Source: Actinophytocola xinjiangensis
GTDB taxonomy: Bacteria > Actinomycetota > Actinomycetes > Mycobacteriales > Pseudonocardiaceae
Length of the DNA: 64,000 nt
NCBI RefSeq assembly: GCF_001921215.1
Contig: NZ_MSIF01000027.1
Location: forward strand, 62,001-126,000
Direction: 5' to 3'
The stretch's first letter is position 1; every line of letters begins with the position of its first letter. Below, in pieces: positions 17,445-26,341 of the stretch. The position numbers and the translations under genes were made by a program. The notes below the pieces were generated by a model that saw nothing but the letters and a program-made list of their open reading frames with translations, did not search any database and had not been told where the DNA came from.

Positions 17445-17657
17445 TCAGGAACGCCGGCCGGTCGACGGGCGGCGCAGCACGGCGGCGGTGAGGGCGGCCA
17501 GCACGGCCAGGCCGAACAGCACGGTGCCGCCCATCCACCGGTGGTCGGCGAGCAGCGCGGCGCCGCCGAGGGCCAGGGCGCAGGCCACCACCGCGAGGGC
17601 CAGCTGCATCGCCCACGCCGGCAGTCGGCGCCCATGGCCGAACGGGATGTGCGGCAC
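17445..17657 (-). CDS. Small two-span membrane protein
   Basis: 70 residues from a GTG start, with a basic N terminus and two hydrophobic segments (MQLALAVVACALALGGAALLA and GGTVLFGLAVLAALTAAVL, each long enough to span the membrane) followed by an Arg-rich tail, so both ends are predicted to be cytoplasmic. No known family. It ends 4 bp from the end of the converging lipoprotein gene. The ribosome binding site is weak (CTGGGA), and the call rests on the coherent membrane pattern. Confidence 0.45.
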   Translation of the reverse strand: MPHIPFGHGRRLPAWAMQLALAVVACALALGGAALLADHRWMGGTVLFGLAVLAALTAAVLRRPSTGRRS

Positions 17658-17709
17658 GATCCCAGTCTGCCACGCGACCGGGTGAATTTCGCCGCCACGA
17701 ACGAGGAAA

Positions 17710-17775
17710 CCCCGTGTTGCTGCCAGGTCGGGGGTCCGTCAGCAACACGGGGCAACCCGCTCATCGCGAGCGGGT
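17710..17775. terminator. Strong hairpin pair downstream of the STAS gene
   Basis: A perfect 13-bp inverted repeat, CCCCGTGTTGCTG (17710-17722) with CAGCAACACGGGG (17740-17752) around a 17-base loop, is followed at once by a second perfect 8-bp hairpin, ACCCGCTC/GAGCGGGT (17755-17775). They lie 16 bp after the STAS stop and read equally on both strands. They most likely end STAS transcription and insulate the small membrane protein gene. Confidence 0.65.
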
Positions 17776-17791
17776 CGCCCCGCGTTACACG

Positions 17792-18154
17792 TCAGGGCTG
17801 TTTCGCCGTGACGGCGGTGGACAGGGCGTCCTGGAGGGTCTCCCGGACGTCGAGCAGGTCGGTGAGCCGGGTGATCTCCATCGGGCGCAGCACCTCGCGG
17901 CGGGTGGCGACGATGCGCAGGTCGACGCCGCGGGCGCGGGCCCGCTGGTCGGTCAGGTACAGCTCGTTGAGCCCCGCCGAGGTCAGGAACGTGACCCCGT
18001 CGAGATCGACGACCAGCGGGAACGGCGGCGTCGCCAGGGCGAGCGCGGTGGCGAACGCGCGGCGCAGCTGGTCGAGACTGTCGTGGTCGAGTTCCCCGTG
18101 GACCCGGGTCAGGACGACGAAGTCGTGGATCTCTCGTTCGATGTGGACCACCAT
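17792..18154 (-). CDS. STAS-domain anti-sigma factor antagonist
   Basis: 120-residue single STAS domain of the SpoIIAA/RsbV type. The phosphorylatable serine lies in VVDLDGVTFLTSAGLNELYL, in the expected loop after strand 3 (TSAGL). Such proteins release a sigma factor by binding its anti-sigma kinase, but neither a kinase nor a sigma gene is next to it, so its partner must be elsewhere. The ATG at 18154 is preferred to a GTG two codons upstream because GAGGTGG is then well spaced. A strong double hairpin follows the gene. Confidence 0.85.
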   Translation of the reverse strand: MVVHIEREIHDFVVLTRVHGELDHDSLDQLRRAFATALALATPPFPLVVDLDGVTFLTSAGLNELYLTDQRARARGVDLRIVATRREVLRPMEITRLTDLLDVRETLQDALSTAVTAKQP

Positions 18155-18271
18155 GGCCACCTCACAGAAGGCCGGCTACTGGCTGAACCAAAACCACGGT
18201 AGCGTCAGATCCGCCAGTGCGCCTTTCGAGTGGTCAGCGCCCTGCATGAGGCAGTTTTGTCACGGAGAGTG

Positions 18272-19249
18272 TCAGATCGCCGGCAGCTTGGCCCACGCGT
18301 GTTCGGCGATCGCGAGCGCCCCTTCACAGCCGACGGAGAGCCACTGGCCCTGCGCGACCTCGTCCAGCGTGCCGACGGGCAGCTCGACGTCGACCCGCAC
18401 GATCTCGACGACCTCGGAAGCTCCGTAGGAGATGTGCTGGGTCCACACCTGACAGAACCCGCCCGACGTCGCGGTGGCCCCCACGATCTGGGTGGCCGTC
18501 GGCCGGCCGGCGATCACGGTGGAGCCACGCTCACCGACGCCGTCGGTACCCGGTCGCGACGGCGGGCCGACGAGGAACCGCAACGCGAGGCTGACCTCGG
18601 CCCGCCAGCGGCATTCGTGCCGTCCCGGCGGGGTGAGCCGCCGCGCGTCCGCGTAGCCGGGAAGACCGGTGACCAGGTCCTCGTCGAGCAGGTCGCAGGC
18701 GTCGACGCCGGTCAGCGAGTTCGGCGGCGGTGTCCGGTGCTTCACCTTCCCGTCCAGGATCACCTCGACGACCCTGGCCATCCCGGCCTCGGCCAGGTCA
18801 CAGGTGGGCATCGCCCGGACGGTCGTGTCCTGGCGGGTCTGGACGGTGAGCGCCAGGTCCTCGTCGGCGAACACCAGCTCCTGGGCGCAACTGCCGCCCA
18901 GGTCGCGCAGCTCGGTGAGGTGGACCGAGTCGGCGACCTCCTCGCGCGCGGGCTCCAGCTCCCAGGTGAGCTCGCTGGGCCGGATCAGCTCACCGACGAA
19001 GACCGAGATCTCCTCGGGTTCGTCGCCCGGCTCGTCACCGGCGACGGTGACCAGGATCCGGCAGGAGCCGAAGCCCTCCGGCTCGCCGAACTCGGCCGAC
19101 CCGAACCGTGCGAACACCTCCGGCGAGGTGAGACTGCACGGGTCGATCGTGGTGAGGTCGCCGAGCAGGTTCTCGGACTCGTCGGCGCATCCGGCGAGGG
19201 TCGTGGCCGCCGCCATGGCGACCAACGACAGCGGTAACCATCCGGCCAT
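18272..19249 (-). CDS. Secreted lipoprotein with two cysteine-paired DUF3558-like halves
   Basis: 325-residue lipoprotein. The signal peptide MAGWLPLSLVAMAAATTLAGC ends in the lipobox LAGC. Each half of the mature protein starts with a short Cys-containing helix motif (IDPCSLTSPEVFARFG and VDACDLLDEDLV) and continues with beta strands and further cysteines (FGSCRILV, ECRWRAE, GGFCQVW), the layout of DUF3558-type lipoproteins that are common and variable in Pseudonocardiales. Function is unknown; an antisense frame across it is a composition shadow. The ATG start has a GGGGGG-rich site upstream. It ends 111 bp before the STAS gene start on the same strand. Confidence 0.78.
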   Translation of the reverse strand: MAGWLPLSLVAMAAATTLAGCADESENLLGDLTTIDPCSLTSPEVFARFGSAEFGEPEGFGSCRILVTVAGDEPGDEPEEISVFVGELIRPSELTWELEPAREEVADSVHLTELRDLGGSCAQELVFADEDLALTVQTRQDTTVRAMPTCDLAEAGMARVVEVILDGKVKHRTPPPNSLTGVDACDLLDEDLVTGLPGYADARRLTPPGRHECRWRAEVSLALRFLVGPPSRPGTDGVGERGSTVIAGRPTATQIVGATATSGGFCQVWTQHISYGASEVVEIVRVDVELPVGTLDEVAQGQWLSVGCEGALAIAEHAWAKLPAI

Positions 19250-19453
19250 ATCGAGTACGCCCCCCAGGCAGTCGCGTTCTGGCCGGCACATCTTCGCACA
19301 ATCCCAGGGTTCGGCGTTCTCGCTGGTCAGCGCGGTGTCGCCGCGATCGGAGCCGGGCGTGCCGGCGCAACACATACGTCACCTGACCGATGTCTCAGCC
19401 CTGAGACAGGTCAAGAGTGGCACAGGTCAAAACAGTGGAAGAGCGCACACGAG

Positions 19454-19774
19454 ATGGGTGAAGCGGTGACCGCTCCGGACTGGCACGACGAGCTGGTGCT
19501 CGTGGCCGAACTGTCCAGCGTCAACAACCAGATTGCCCGCTACGTTCTCCGGCTTCTCGACGCGGACGCCGGAAGACGTGATCAGGTGGGCGTCGCGGAT
19601 GAATGCGCCCTGGGCGGGCGGCTCGTCGACCTCGGCTATGCACTGCAGAATCGTGCGGTGCACCGGGCCGCAGGTCTGAACGGAGATGGTGGGGCCATCG
19701 ACGATGAAGACCTGCGGCCGACGCAGCTCGATCTGGACGGTTTTCTGGCACGACCCAGGTGCGCGATCCACTGA
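19454..19774 (+). CDS. Small conserved hypothetical protein of actinomycetes
   Basis: 106 residues, soluble, helical in the first 80 residues: LVAELSSVNNQIARYVLRLLDADAGR followed by VADECALGGRLVDLGYALQNRAVHRA. I recognise this pattern from small hypothetical proteins of other actinomycetes that share QIxxYVLRLLDADAGR; no function is known for them. The antisense frame covers nearly the same span but has no such pattern. The tail after about residue 85 is probably disordered. It lies in a region of lower G+C than its neighbours. Confidence 0.5.
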   Translation: MGEAVTAPDWHDELVLVAELSSVNNQIARYVLRLLDADAGRRDQVGVADECALGGRLVDLGYALQNRAVHRAAGLNGDGGAIDDEDLRPTQLDLDGFLARPRCAIH

Positions 19775-19790
19775 TGAAGAGAAATACCAC

Positions 19791-19922
19791 TCAGTTGTGT
19801 GTCATGTCCGGCGTAGCGCCGTTGTGGGTCATCGGCGGCGGGTCAGCCGCCGCTGCACCTGCACCTGCGAACGCCAACAGAATAGCTGCGACAAGGGCTG
19901 TGACCATTCGCGCGATTCTCAT
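19791..19922 (-). CDS. Tiny secreted peptide with MTHN repeat
   Basis: 43-residue ORF with a consensus AGGGAGG site six bases before the ATG. The first 26 residues (MRIARMVTALVAAILLAFAG... AAAA) are a textbook signal peptide. The mature peptide would be about 17 residues, beginning DPPPMTHNG and ending DMTHN, with the tetrapeptide MTHN present twice. It has no cysteine and no known family. It is divergent from the LAL regulator at 20219. A signalling role is possible but unproven. Confidence 0.55.
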   Translation of the reverse strand: MRIARMVTALVAAILLAFAGAGAAAADPPPMTHNGATPDMTHN

Positions 19923-20062
19923 CTCGCCTCCCTTGGTTTCCCTACCGAGAAAACAGCACAACAATCCAACGGGCGGCATGCCGGTAGCGCGCAGAGGGTT
20001 TAGAAGGGGCCCAACATATCGTCTTACAAAATTAACTATGGCATGCGAGGTGCAATAAGGGA

Positions 20063-20091
20063 AATAACCAGCAGCTAACGAGCGGCTAACG
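20063..20091 (+). promoter_or_regulatory. Three 11-bp-spaced heptamers, SARP-type binding site candidate
   Basis: GCTAACG at 20074-20080 and 20085-20091 and the weaker AATAACC at 20063-20069 repeat with an exact 11-bp period, that is, heptamers with 4-bp spacers on one face of the helix. This is the geometry of SARP binding sites. The block is 128 bp upstream of the LAL gene. A 7-bp inverted repeat GAGCGGC/GCCGCTC (20080-20104) overlaps it. Confidence 0.4.
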
Positions 20092-20218
20092 ACTGGAGCC
20101 GCTCAACCGAACACGGTGTGGTTCACGGGTGATGTGGTGTACCCCCACTACGGGCGGGTTCGCACATACCGCCCGGATGGCCGATGCTCACGGCCACGGC
20201 ACGTCATATCGTCGAACC

Positions 20219-23032
20219 ATGCCGGGTGGTGCGTCTGCGCTTGTTGGCCGTGACGCCGAACTCCTCAAACTCGCCGAATGGGCCGAGGATCTCACCGCCG
20301 GGACAGGGCGGGCGGTCCTGGTCGAGGGCGAGCCGGGCATCGGCAAGTCAGCCCTCGTGCGAACCGTGGTCACGGTCGCCGAGGCCCACGGCTGCCAGGC
20401 GTTCTGGGCCGAAGGCGACGAACTCGGCCAGGCACTGCCCCTGCGGCCGTTGCTGGATGCGTTGCGGGCGAGGGAACTGGACAACGAGCCCCGTTTCGTG
20501 ACCATCCAGCGACTGCTGCGGGGCGAGGTCAACGCCGGCGCCGACCCGACGGTCGCGGCCTGCGAACAGATGCTCACCCTGCTGACCGAACTCTGCAGCG
20601 CGGCCCCGACCGTCATCGTGGTCGATGACCTGCAATGGGCGGACGCCGCGACGATCGGGGTCTGGGAGTACCTCACCAGACTGGTCGACCGGTCCGCCCT
20701 GCTGCTGATCGGCATCGTCCGGCCGATCCCCCAGCGCGACGAACTTGACGCGGTTCGGCGCGCGGTCGGCGAGCCCGGCACCGTCCGCCTCGGCGGGCTG
20801 CCCCCCAAGGCGGTCGCGAACCTGGTCACCGCGATCGCCGCCGGCAGCCCCGGCGAGGATCTGCTGCGGCTCGCCGACGGGGCCGCCGGCAACCCGCTGT
20901 ACGTGACCGAACTGATGGAGGCACTGCTGCGCTCGAACCGGTTGAAGGTCAACGGTTCCGGCACCGTCGAGGTGACCGGTGGCCCCGTCCCCGACTCCCT
21001 CTACGCCGCGATCGCCCACCGACTCGACTTCCTGCCCCGCGACCTGCGCGGCACACTCCAGGCCGCCGCCCTGCTCGGCACGGAGTTCCTGGTCTCCGAC
21101 CTCGCCCTGGTGCTCAACAGCCGGATCGTGGACCTGGTGCCCGCCATCGACGAGGCCCGCACGGCCGGCGTCCTCAAGGAGGCCCGCGAGAAACTCGCCT
21201 TCCGCCACCCGCTGATCCGCCAGGCCCTCTACGACGACATCGCCGACTCCGTGCGTCCCGCCTGGCACCGTGACGCCGCCCGCGCACTGGCCGAGGCCGG
21301 CGCGCCGCACGACCGCGTCGCCCGCCAACTGCTCGCGGCGGTCAGCGCGCCCGGCGCCGGTCCGCTCGACGAGGCGCTGCTGGACTGGCTGGCCGAGGCG
21401 GCACCCACGCTCATCGCCCAGACCCCCAGGACCGCCATCGACCTGCTGCGCCAGGCCTCCCGCCGCTCCCCCGCGAGCACCCCGAGAGGCGCGGTGCTGA
21501 CCTGCCGGCTGGCCGACGCGCTGTTCCGCTCCGGCGACCACGTGAAGGCCGAACGGGTGGCCCACCGCGCGATGGCCGTGATCACCAACCCCGATCTGCT
21601 CACCGACCTGCACTGGACGGTGTCCCAGTGCCGCGCGCTGGCCGGCCGGGCGGACGAGTCGTTCGAGTCACTGGCCCGCGCGCTCACCCTGCCCGACATC
21701 TCCGCCCGCCACCGCGCCCGGCTGCTGGTGATGACCGCCCGGGCCCACCGTGATCTCGGTGAGGTCACCGTCGCCGGGCGAGTGGCCGCCGAGGCGCTCA
21801 CCACCGCCGAGCAGACCGGCGACAGCTGGGCGGTCGCGTGGGCGCTGCACGTGTTGATCATCGTGTCGATGATGCAGGGCAACGTCGAGGACGCGCTGCC
21901 GCTGTTCGAGCGGGCGCTGGAGGTCGTCGAGGACGACACCCTGCTCACCGATCTCGGCCTGCTGTTGCAGATCAACAAGGCGGTCGCGCTCGGCGACCTC
22001 GACCGCTACGACGACGCGCTGCGGGTGGCCGAACGGGTGCGCGACCAGGCCGACCGCTCCGGCAGCCTGGTGCGGCTGGCCCAGGCGCAGACCGCGCTCA
22101 CCGAGCTGCTGTTCGAGGTGGGCCGCTGGGACGACGCCCAGGCCGAGATCGAGACCCTGTCCGACGACTTCAAGGACCCCGGCGTCACCTGCTGCGACCG
22201 GGGCATCGCCGCGGTGATCGCCTTCCACCGGGGCGACCCGGCGACCGCGCGCGAACACCTGCGCCTGGCCGCGCCGAGCGCCGACAAGATCGGCAACCGG
22301 GTGATCGCGTCGCTGACACTGGCCCGCAGCCTGCACCACGAGATCAACGACGCGCCGGCCGAGGCGCTGGCCGAGCTGACCGCGTGCGTCACCGGCCACG
22401 CCGAGGAACTCGACGAGATGGAGGACCTGCTGCCCGAGGCCGCGCGGCTGGCCGCCCAGGTCGGCACGACCGGCACCGCGTCGGACATCGCCGCGCAGGC
22501 CACGATGCTGGCGCGGCAGTCGCAGGTGCCGCACCGGCTGGCGGCCGCCGCGTACTGCCGGGGCCTGCTCGACCGGGACCCGGCCCTGCTGCTGCACGCC
22601 GCCGAACGCTACGACCAGGCCGGCCGCCCCCTGCTACGCGCCAAGGCCCTGGAGGCGGCGGCCATCACCCACGTCGGCCGAGGTGACCGGGAGGCCGCCC
22701 GCGCCGCGTTCACCACCGCCGACGACCTCTACAGCCACCTGGGCGCGAACTGGGACCAGACCCACCTGCGGGCCAGCCTGCGCCGCTACGGCATACGGCG
22801 AGGCCCGCGCGCCAAACACCGCCAGGCCAAATCCGGCTGGGGAAGCCTGACACCGACCGAGACCAAGATCGCCGGCATGGTCGCGGCGGGCCTGCCCAAC
22901 CGGCAGATCGCCGAGCGACTGGTGCTCTCGCCACGCACCGTCGGCACGCACGTCTCGCACATCCTGGCCAAGCTCGGTGTCCGGTCACGCATCGACATCG
23001 CCCGCGAAGCCGCCGACCACGTCCTCACCTGA
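20219..23032 (+). CDS. LAL-type LuxR-family transcriptional regulator with AAA ATPase domain
   Basis: 937-residue large ATP-binding regulator of the LuxR (LAL) family. Order of parts: AAA domain with VGRDAELLKL, Walker A EGEPGIGKSAL (about 36-46) and Walker B VIVVDDLQWAD; a long helical TPR-like middle; and a C-terminal LuxR helix-turn-helix, LTPTETKIAGMVAAGLPN... with LSPRTVGTHVSHILAKLGV. Members such as MalT and PikD act as activators in response to a ligand. The ATG at 20219 starts just before the conserved LVGRDAEL; ATGs at 20177 and 20129 are in frame but would cross the probable promoter region. It is divergent from the tiny secreted peptide gene. Confidence 0.9.
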   Translation: MPGGASALVGRDAELLKLAEWAEDLTAGTGRAVLVEGEPGIGKSALVRTVVTVAEAHGCQAFWAEGDELGQALPLRPLLDALRARELDNEPRFVTIQRLLRGEVNAGADPTVAACEQMLTLLTELCSAAPTVIVVDDLQWADAATIGVWEYLTRLVDRSALLLIGIVRPIPQRDELDAVRRAVGEPGTVRLGGLPPKAVANLVTAIAAGSPGEDLLRLADGAAGNPLYVTELMEALLRSNRLKVNGSGTVEVTGGPVPDSLYAAIAHRLDFLPRDLRGTLQAAALLGTEFLVSDLALVLNSRIVDLVPAIDEARTAGVLKEAREKLAFRHPLIRQALYDDIADSVRPAWHRDAARALAEAGAPHDRVARQLLAAVSAPGAGPLDEALLDWLAEAAPTLIAQTPRTAIDLLRQASRRSPASTPRGAVLTCRLADALFRSGDHVKAERVAHRAMAVITNPDLLTDLHWTVSQCRALAGRADESFESLARALTLPDISARHRARLLVMTARAHRDLGEVTVAGRVAAEALTTAEQTGDSWAVAWALHVLIIVSMMQGNVEDALPLFERALEVVEDDTLLTDLGLLLQINKAVALGDLDRYDDALRVAERVRDQADRSGSLVRLAQAQTALTELLFEVGRWDDAQAEIETLSDDFKDPGVTCCDRGIAAVIAFHRGDPATAREHLRLAAPSADKIGNRVIASLTLARSLHHEINDAPAEALAELTACVTGHAEELDEMEDLLPEAARLAAQVGTTGTASDIAAQATMLARQSQVPHRLAAAAYCRGLLDRDPALLLHAAERYDQAGRPLLRAKALEAAAITHVGRGDREAARAAFTTADDLYSHLGANWDQTHLRASLRRYGIRRGPRAKHRQAKSGWGSLTPTETKIAGMVAAGLPNRQIAERLVLSPRTVGTHVSHILAKLGVRSRIDIAREAADHVLT

Positions 23033-23527
23033 CCACACACCGACGCGCCACCACCCGGCCCCGCCCCACGGGTGGCCGGTTGTCCACAGCCCTCCCCATC
23101 GCCACCAGAAAATGTCGTCCCCGCCAAGTACGCTGGAAAACGGGGGGATCCCCACGCCCCTGGACGCCGCGAAACGGGCGAGACCTGCGCGAAGACCTGC
23201 CGAAGACCTGCGCGAAGACCTGCGAAGACACCGGCGAAGACACGCGCCAAGACACGGCGAGAACACCGCGAAGCGCGAAGACACGCGCGAAGACACGCGC
23301 CAAGACATCGGCGAAGACACCGGCGAGGACACGGGCGAAACGGTCGCCAAACTCGTGCGGGGCGACGCCGCGCACGCGGGGCGCGCCACCCCGAACCACG
23401 CCGGCCGACGCTCCCCCGGCCCACGCCGGGCGGGTCTGGGCCGCCACTCGGAACCCACTCGACAACCCACGTCGCCGCACCCGCTGACGCGCGCCGGCCC
23501 CGCCGGCGATGTGCTACCACCGAGGAC
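23033..23527. other. Intergenic region with tandem repeats, no convincing gene
   Basis: 495 bp between the LAL gene and the rhamnosidase. Apart from the 12-bp repeat block (23179-23350) it holds a single TTGTCCACA (23080-23088) and no promoter that I can identify with confidence. Several long open frames run through it on both strands but look like products of composition and repeat length. Confidence 0.6.
23179..23350. repeat. Degenerate 12-bp tandem repeats
   Basis: About thirteen copies of a unit near GAAGACACSGGC (variants GAAGACCTGCGC, CAAGACATCGGC, GAGGACACGGGC) follow each other, mostly in exact 12-bp steps. The block sits in the gap between the LAL gene and the rhamnosidase. All frames are open because the unit is a multiple of three, but none shows a start with ribosome binding site or a recognisable protein. 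Confidence 0.8.
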
Positions 23528-26275
23528 ATGGTCGACGCGCCCGCTGGTCTCCGTTTCGAGCACCAACCCGCGCCGGTGCTGGGTATCGGCACCCCGGCGC
23601 CTCGCCTGTCCTGGCACGTGCCGGCGGCCGAGCCGGGGTTTCGGCAGCGTGCCTACGAGGTCGAGGCCGGTGGGCGGCGGTTCGTCGTCGAGTCCGCCGA
23701 GCAGGTGTTGGTGCCGTGGCCGGGTGAGCCGCTGGTCTCGCGTGAGCGGGTCGAGGTGCGGGTGCGGGTGCTCGGCGCGGACTGGTCGCCGTGGAGTGAG
23801 CCGGCGGTCGTGGAGGCCGGGCTGCTGTCGGCGGCGGACTGGTCGGCCACGATGATCGGCGCGGACACCCGACACGCGCCGGTCATGACCGGGCGGCTGA
23901 CCGTGCCCGGTGAGGTGCGCACCGCGCGGTTGCGGATCACGGCGCACGGGCTGTGTGTGCCGTGGGTCAACGGCCGGCGCGCCGGTGACCACGTGCTCGC
24001 CCCCGGCTGGACCAGCTACCACCACCGCCTGCGCTACCACACCCACGACGTCACCGACCTGGTCCGCGCCGGGGACAACGTCGTCGAGGTGCTGTTGGGC
24101 AACGGGTGGTTCCGGGGGCGGCTGGGCTGGCGCGGCGAGCGCGCGCACTACGGCGACCGGCTCGGGCTGCTCGCCCAGCTGGAGGTGACCACGGTCGACG
24201 GCGCCACGCACGTGCTGGCCACCGACCGGGCCTGGACGGCGACCGAGAGCGGTGTGCTGGCCGACGACCTGTACGACGGTCAGCGCACCGACCTCCGCCA
24301 CAGATCCACAGTGGACACATCGGCGGACGTTCCGGTGGTCGAGCTGGACACCGACCTGACCCGGCTGGTCGCCCCGGACGGGCCGCCGGTGCGGGTGACC
24401 GGGACCGTCCCGGCCGTCGGGGTCAGCACCTCGCCGTCGGGGGCCACGATCGTCGACTTCGGGCAGAACCTGGTCGGCTGGGTGCGGCTGCGGTCCCGCG
24501 CCGGCACCGAGGGCGCCGAGGTCACCGTGCGGCACGCCGAGGTCCTCGACGGCGGCGAGCTGGCGGTCGGCCCGCTGCGCGGCGCGAAGGCCACCGACAG
24601 CTACCTGCTCGCCGGCGGCGACGAGCTGCTCGAACCCGCCCTGACCTGCCACGGCTTCCGCTACGCCGAGGTCACCGGCGTGCCGGGGCTGCGCGCGGGC
24701 GACGTCACCGCGGCGGTCGTCGGCACCGATCTGGAGCGCGCCGGCTGGTTCGAGTGTTCGAACCCGCTGCTCAACCGGTTCCACGAGAACGTGGTGTGGA
24801 GCGCGCGCGGCAACTTCGTCGACGTGCCGACCGACTGCCCGCAGCGCGACGAGCGGTTCGGCTGGACCGGCGACGCGCAGATCTTCGCCCCCACCGCCGC
24901 GTTCCTGTTCGACAGCGCCGGCTTCCTGACCTCGTGGCTGGCCGACCTGTCCGCCGACCAGCGCGCCGACGGCTCGGTGCCCTGGGTGGTGCCCGACGTG
25001 TTCCCCTGGCCGACTCCCGGCGCGGCGGCCTGGAGCGACGCCGCCGTGCTGGTGCCCCGCGTGCTCCACCAGCGCACCGGCGACCTCGGTCTGCTGCGCC
25101 GGCAACTGCCCGGCATGTGCGCGTGGGTCGACCACGCCGCCGCCCTGGCCGGCGAGGACCGGGTGTGGTCGGGCGGCTTCCAGTTCGGTGACTGGCTGGA
25201 CCCGTCGGCACCGCCCGACGACCCGTTCGCCGCGCTCACCGATCCGGACCTGGTCGCCACCGCCTACCTCGCCCGGTCGGCGGGCGCGCTGGCCGAGGTG
25301 GCCGGCCTGCTCGGCGAGACCGCGCTGGCCGCGCGCTACGACGAGCTGGCCGACGAGGTCCGCGCGGCGTTCACCAGGGAGTTCGTCACCGAGAGCGGCC
25401 GGGTGCTCGGCGAGACGCCGACGGCCTACGCGCTGGCGATCACCGGGGACCTGCTGCCGACCGCCGGGCAGCGCCGCCGCGCCGGTGAGCGGCTGGCCGA
25501 CCTGGTGCGCGCCGCCGGTTTCCGCACGGCGACCGGGTTCGTCGGCACCCCGCTGGTGACCGACGCGCTGTGCGCGACCGGGCACAGCGACGTCGCGTAC
25601 CGGCTGCTGACCCAGACCGGCTGCCCGTCGTGGCTGTACCCGGTGACCGTCGGGGCGACCACGGTGTGGGAGCGCTGGGACGCTCTGGCGCCTGACGGGT
25701 CGATCAACCCGGGCGCGATGACCTCGTTCAACCACTACGCGCTGGGCGCGGTCGCCGACTGGCTGCACCGGTCGGTCGCCGGCCTCGCGCCCGCCGCGCC
25801 CGGCTACCGCGAACTGCTGGTCCGCCCGCTGCCCGGGCCGGCGCTCACGCACGCGTCGGCCAGCCACCGCACGCCCTACGGGATGGCGTCGGTGACCTGG
25901 CGGCGGGCCGGTGGCCGGCTCACGTTGCGGGTCACCGTACCGGTTGGCGCCGGTGCGACGGTGCACGTGCCGGGGCGCGTCGACCCGGAGCGGGTCGCGC
26001 ACGGCGAGCACACGTGGGAGGTGCCCGACCCGGTGGTGGCGCGGACCGCGCCGGACGAGCCGACGGTGCGTGACCTGCTCGACCACGAACCGTTCTGGCG
26101 GCGGGTGGTCGAGGCGGCGACCGAGGTGGGGATCGCCGACGGGGAGCGGCGCGTGGCGGGCCGGCTGGCCCGTCACCTGGACGAGCCGGCGGCGCGGCTT
26201 GTCGACTCGATCACCATGGGCTTCGCGCCGCACGCCGAGGAACTTCGCCGCCGGATCGGCGACTTTCCTTACTAG
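23528..26275 (+). CDS. Alpha-L-rhamnosidase, GH78
   Basis: 915-residue inverting glycosidase that removes terminal alpha-L-rhamnose from pectin side chains or plant glycosides. N-terminal beta-sandwich domains (about 1-350) lead to the (alpha/alpha)6 barrel, which opens with the family signature FVDVPTDCPQRDERFGWTGDAQ at about residues 430-451 (acid cluster Asp/Arg-Asp-Glu-Arg). The barrel continues through WSGGFQFGDWLDP and TTVWERWDAL and ends with FNHYALGAVADWL; a C-terminal beta domain follows, plus an unusual 75-residue helical extension after about residue 840. No signal peptide is visible, so it probably acts inside the cell on imported oligosaccharides. The ATG has CGAGGAC just before it, a weak site. 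Confidence 0.92.
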   Translation: MVDAPAGLRFEHQPAPVLGIGTPAPRLSWHVPAAEPGFRQRAYEVEAGGRRFVVESAEQVLVPWPGEPLVSRERVEVRVRVLGADWSPWSEPAVVEAGLLSAADWSATMIGADTRHAPVMTGRLTVPGEVRTARLRITAHGLCVPWVNGRRAGDHVLAPGWTSYHHRLRYHTHDVTDLVRAGDNVVEVLLGNGWFRGRLGWRGERAHYGDRLGLLAQLEVTTVDGATHVLATDRAWTATESGVLADDLYDGQRTDLRHRSTVDTSADVPVVELDTDLTRLVAPDGPPVRVTGTVPAVGVSTSPSGATIVDFGQNLVGWVRLRSRAGTEGAEVTVRHAEVLDGGELAVGPLRGAKATDSYLLAGGDELLEPALTCHGFRYAEVTGVPGLRAGDVTAAVVGTDLERAGWFECSNPLLNRFHENVVWSARGNFVDVPTDCPQRDERFGWTGDAQIFAPTAAFLFDSAGFLTSWLADLSADQRADGSVPWVVPDVFPWPTPGAAAWSDAAVLVPRVLHQRTGDLGLLRRQLPGMCAWVDHAAALAGEDRVWSGGFQFGDWLDPSAPPDDPFAALTDPDLVATAYLARSAGALAEVAGLLGETALAARYDELADEVRAAFTREFVTESGRVLGETPTAYALAITGDLLPTAGQRRRAGERLADLVRAAGFRTATGFVGTPLVTDALCATGHSDVAYRLLTQTGCPSWLYPVTVGATTVWERWDALAPDGSINPGAMTSFNHYALGAVADWLHRSVAGLAPAAPGYRELLVRPLPGPALTHASASHRTPYGMASVTWRRAGGRLTLRVTVPVGAGATVHVPGRVDPERVAHGEHTWEVPDPVVARTAPDEPTVRDLLDHEPFWRRVVEAATEVGIADGERRVAGRLARHLDEPAARLVDSITMGFAPHAEELRRRIGDFPY

Positions 26276-26341
26276 CCACCGATTTCGGAAATCAGCTGGT
26301 TCAATGTCCGGTTAATTGATCATCCAATGCGCCGAAGGGCC

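Noticed and set aside
17710-17775. Double hairpin as a riboswitch or attachment site
   Set aside because: It follows a stop codon, precedes no well-supported regulated gene closely, and has no integrase or conserved core; a terminator is the simpler reading.
19427-19771. Minus-strand ORF opposite the small gene at 19454
   Set aside because: The plus-strand product has a pattern known from other actinomycete proteins; the minus frame has none and no ribosome binding site.
23179-23350. Tandem repeats as a CRISPR array
   Set aside because: Units are 12 bp, contiguous, without spacers, and there are no cas genes.
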